Source of the DNA: CAZTLE01 sp964614415
GTDB taxonomy: Bacteria > Bacteroidota > Bacteroidia > Flavobacteriales > Flavobacteriaceae
Assembly (NCBI GenBank): GCA_964614415.1
Contig: CAZTLE010000074.1
Span: 1-17,924 of the forward strand
DNA length: 17,924 nt
Direction of reading: 5' to 3'
Shown: in pieces, positions 16,100 to 17,924 of the stretch
Layout: each line of letters starts with the position of its first letter
Position numbering within the stretch: position 1 is the stretch's first letter
Position numbers and translations under genes: made by a program
The notes under the pieces: model-generated
Databases searched by the model: none
What the model saw: only the letters and a program-made list of their open reading frames with translations
Told to the model about the DNA's origin: nothing

Positions 16100-16480
16100 C
16101 TACAGAGGCTCCCCTACTTTAATATCGCAACGATGACCTGGCTGACCGTGTGGGGGATTTAGCGCGACACCCTCAGAATTCTTAGCAGGAACACCACTTT
16201 GAGCATTAGTGCCATTGTTTACGGGTGCTGAATTTAAAGGAGCTCCTACGGCGATATCACATCGATGTCCCGGTTGACCATGTGGCGGGTTTAGCGCAAC
16301 AGTTCCCTCTGCCTCTGTGGCATTGTCTTCAACGGGTACCGTTTTTGTGCTGGTTGAAGCCTCGGGATTAAGCACTTTCGTGTTCTTTTTAGGTTCTTCT
16401 TTACAAGAAACGATGATACCAAGACTTAGCAATATGAGTACTACGGGTATTTTTCTAAGGGTAAAAAGTATTGTTTTCAT
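16100..16480 (-). CDS. Small lipoprotein with two HGQPGHRC modules
   Basis: 126 residues. A lipoprotein signal peptide ends GIIVSC with Cys26 as the lipidation site. A low-complexity Thr/Glu/Lys linker is followed by two near-identical 21-residue modules at 62-82 and 106-126, each with the core ALNPPHGQPGHRCDI then xVGxPL. The second module is the extreme C-terminus. Each contains H-x4-H-x-C, which could bind a metal or support a disulfide; this is inference. Similar NPPHGxPGHxC tails recur, to my recollection, in other Bacteroidota proteins, without a known role. Codons differ between the two copies while the amino acids hold, pointing to selection on the protein. The gene probably has its own promoter. 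Confidence 0.8.
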   Translation of the reverse strand: MKTILFTLRKIPVVLILLSLGIIVSCKEEPKKNTKVLNPEASTSTKTVPVEDNATEAEGTVALNPPHGQPGHRCDIAVGAPLNSAPVNNGTNAQSGVPAKNSEGVALNPPHGQPGHRCDIKVGEPL

Positions 16481-16792
16481 AATCGCTGTTTTTATACAGG
16501 AATTCCTAAAGCTACAAAATTCCTTGCTTGGAGATATCCCAAAACAAAAAAAGCCTCCCTCGACGGGCTGGGGAACCTCTGCTCAAAAGTTCTATTTAAC
16601 AATTGGGATCAAAAAAGCCTCACCAGTTAAGGTAAAGCTTCTCATTGGTCAGATTTCTCTGAACCCCATTCTCCTTGGGAAATCCCTTAGGATTTTCCAA
16701 GTTCGGAATCCAGTCACTATTTATAGTTATAATTTTTAGTTTGTTAAAAGAAACGCTGAATCATATCCATTGTTGTGCTTTCGGTTTTATTC
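16481..16792. other. 312-bp intergenic gap, no convincing gene
   Basis: Both flanking genes are on the minus strand. A plus-strand open frame crosses this gap but half of it is antisense to the lipoprotein gene and it has no protein-like features. The gap holds the terminator-like hairpin at 16541-16569 and a 10-bp palindrome AGGAATTCCT at 16498-16507 close to the lipoprotein start. I see nothing else. Confidence 0.6.
16541..16569 (-). terminator. Possible intrinsic terminator
   Basis: Read on the minus strand, AGCC (complement of 16566-16569), a 10-nt G-rich loop region and GGCT (complement of 16552-16555) form a short stem followed by a T7-G-T4 tract. It lies about 220 nt past the DUF6090 stop and before the lipoprotein gene, so it would separate the two transcription units. 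The stem is short, so this is tentative. Confidence 0.4.
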
Positions 16793-17839
16793 TTAATTGA
16801 CCAGAGCTAACGTAAATGCACCTTTTTTGTCGCTCGATTCTAACATTAGATTGGCACTGTTAATTTTTCCTGATTGATTCTTGTCAAACTTCAAATTCAC
16901 CTTAAAACCTTCTGATTCAACAAAGAACACATTATTTTCCGTTAAATAAAGTCCGTCACAATAACCACTGGAATCACTGATACGTAAAAAATTTTCAAAC
17001 GCCTCTATTTGAAATCTATGATCGATTTCAATATCAAACGAATCTTCTTCAATTTTAAAGACGTCATATGAACCAACATACTGTTTTAAATCTTCACTAC
17101 TTATGGGAATAAAATCATTATCTGTCTTTTGCTTTAATGCTGTTCTAATTTCTTCTAATTCAGCAATGTAATATTTTAATGATGGTAAATACTGATAAAT
17201 TATTAGTAAACGATTTAGACTTACCTCATTTCTGTAACGTATACTTGTTAGAAAATAATCTTGCAGCTCCCTGCTACTATTATCTTTCATAATAGTTTTA
17301 GATATCCATTCGGGATACCAACTATAGTTTTTCTCTTTTAAGTGGTCTAGAAATTTATTGGCTCTATCATCAATAGCTATCTCATCCGGAATGATGGTAG
17401 AATTTTCCATTTCATTGTAGAGTTCAATAATTCTTAATGAAAGGTTGTCGTTAATATTTAAATCTTTTAATTGCTGAATGCCAGTTTTGCTTAAGCTGGT
17501 AATGTCCATTGCGGTGACTAGTCGTGTGTAGCCCTCATCAAATAAGTCCAACGTAACGGAGTCGTTAAAGACCTTATTAAAAACAGGAACTTTATGTTCC
17601 CAATAAACCTGTTTACTATATAAATCTCGAATATCATTATCTATATCCAGAATAAGGCGTTCATTTATTTTAAAAACCTCTTTATCTAGTTTTCTTTGGT
17701 CATTCCAATTATTAATTTGAAGTGCAATTAAGATACCAGTTACGACGAGTAATATTTCTCCAATAGCATAAATCAAATACTTCCTGAGCTTGTTTTCAGA
17801 AAGAAGTCTCTGGCGAATGCGTCGGAAGAATTTAATCAT
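16793..17839 (-). CDS. DUF6090 family membrane protein
   Basis: 348 residues from the ATG at 17837-17839. The N-terminus MIKFFRRIRQRLLSENKL, then a single transmembrane helix (about 22-42, IGEILLVVTGILIALQI) ending in NNWNDQRK, is the hallmark of DUF6090, a family widespread in Flavobacteriia and without known function. The rest is a mostly helical, AT-rich soluble domain, probably periplasmic, with few family-typical motifs beyond the N-terminus. An in-frame ATG at 17876-17878 would add 13 residues; the shorter start matches the family N-terminus better. Confidence 0.85.
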   Translation of the reverse strand: MIKFFRRIRQRLLSENKLRKYLIYAIGEILLVVTGILIALQINNWNDQRKLDKEVFKINERLILDIDNDIRDLYSKQVYWEHKVPVFNKVFNDSVTLDLFDEGYTRLVTAMDITSLSKTGIQQLKDLNINDNLSLRIIELYNEMENSTIIPDEIAIDDRANKFLDHLKEKNYSWYPEWISKTIMKDNSSRELQDYFLTSIRYRNEVSLNRLLIIYQYLPSLKYYIAELEEIRTALKQKTDNDFIPISSEDLKQYVGSYDVFKIEEDSFDIEIDHRFQIEAFENFLRISDSSGYCDGLYLTENNVFFVESEGFKVNLKFDKNQSGKINSANLMLESSDKKGAFTLALVN

Positions 17840-17889
17840 GAGGCCGGTTGTTAGCTTTCTAAAGATACTAAGAATCAAGAACTAACAAC

Positions 17890-17921
17890 AGAAACCCTCC
17901 TTCGCTAAAGCTATGGAGGGT
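17890..17921. repeat. Second copy of dispersed repeat; hairpin
   Basis: AGAAACCCTCCTTCGC recurs here (17890-17905). ACCCTCC (17894-17900) and GGAGGGT (17915-17921) form a perfect 7-bp stem around a 14-nt loop with a further GCT..AGC pairing. It lies about 50 bp upstream of the DUF6090 start, at the window edge, and may be a bidirectional terminator of the next gene or a REP-like element. Confidence 0.55.
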
Positions 17922-17924
17922 GAA

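Noticed and set aside
16317..16739. Plus-strand open frame of 140 codons
   Set aside because: Half is antisense to the lipoprotein gene, whose signal peptide and repeats are convincing. The frame has no signal, domain or usable composition.

Overview
The window looks like the chromosome of a marine-type Bacteroidota, most likely Flavobacteriia. Two secreted enzymes end in type IX secretion (T9SS) type A sorting domains. Several short lipoproteins and signal-peptide proteins are present, a DUF6090-type membrane protein lies at the right edge, and two putative promoters carry the Bacteroidota -7 element TAnnTTTG. No rRNA, tRNA, CRISPR array, transposase or integrase is visible. The organism assignment is an inference from these protein types.

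Left part (1-2250, visibly AT-rich, + strand): the tail of an unidentified gene, a PrmC/HemK-like methyltransferase and a B12-binding-type radical SAM protein follow each other closely. They look like the right end of a modification or natural-product cluster that continues off the window. The methyltransferase and the radical SAM gene both appear to use TTG starts.

2306-4003: a T9SS-secreted lipase-like alpha/beta hydrolase. Its putative promoter lies inside a perfect 9-bp inverted repeat.

4144-6837 (- strand, AT-rich, on its own): an 897-residue Mrr-nuclease / NACHT-ATPase protein with a C-terminal pentapeptide-repeat beta-helix. This is a strong candidate for an NLR-like (Avs/bNACHT-type) anti-phage defence gene and the most interesting item in the window.

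7043-10502 (+): a lemA / DUF2207 pair, probably one operon, then a GH16 laminarinase-type glucanase with a T9SS tail.

10625-16021: two paralogous TPR proteins of unknown function (10625-12352 on -, 14510-16021 on +) surround a secreted protein built of twelve 12-residue 'VKAI' repeats (12585-13169, +) and a putative outer-membrane porin (13176-14312, -). The TPR paralogues share a set of aligned histidines not expected of a simple TPR scaffold, so an enzymatic or metal-binding role is possible.

16100-17839 (-): a small lipoprotein with two copies of a conserved NPPHGQPGHRCDI module, a gap with a terminator-like hairpin, and a DUF6090 membrane protein. A short repeat (core CCCTCCTTCGC) occurs after the second TPR gene and again at the right edge.

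Functionally, the region mixes polymer degradation at the cell surface (GH16, lipase, porin), envelope proteins of unknown role (LemA/DUF2207, TPR pair, repeat proteins, DUF6090), one defence gene and one edge of a modification cluster.
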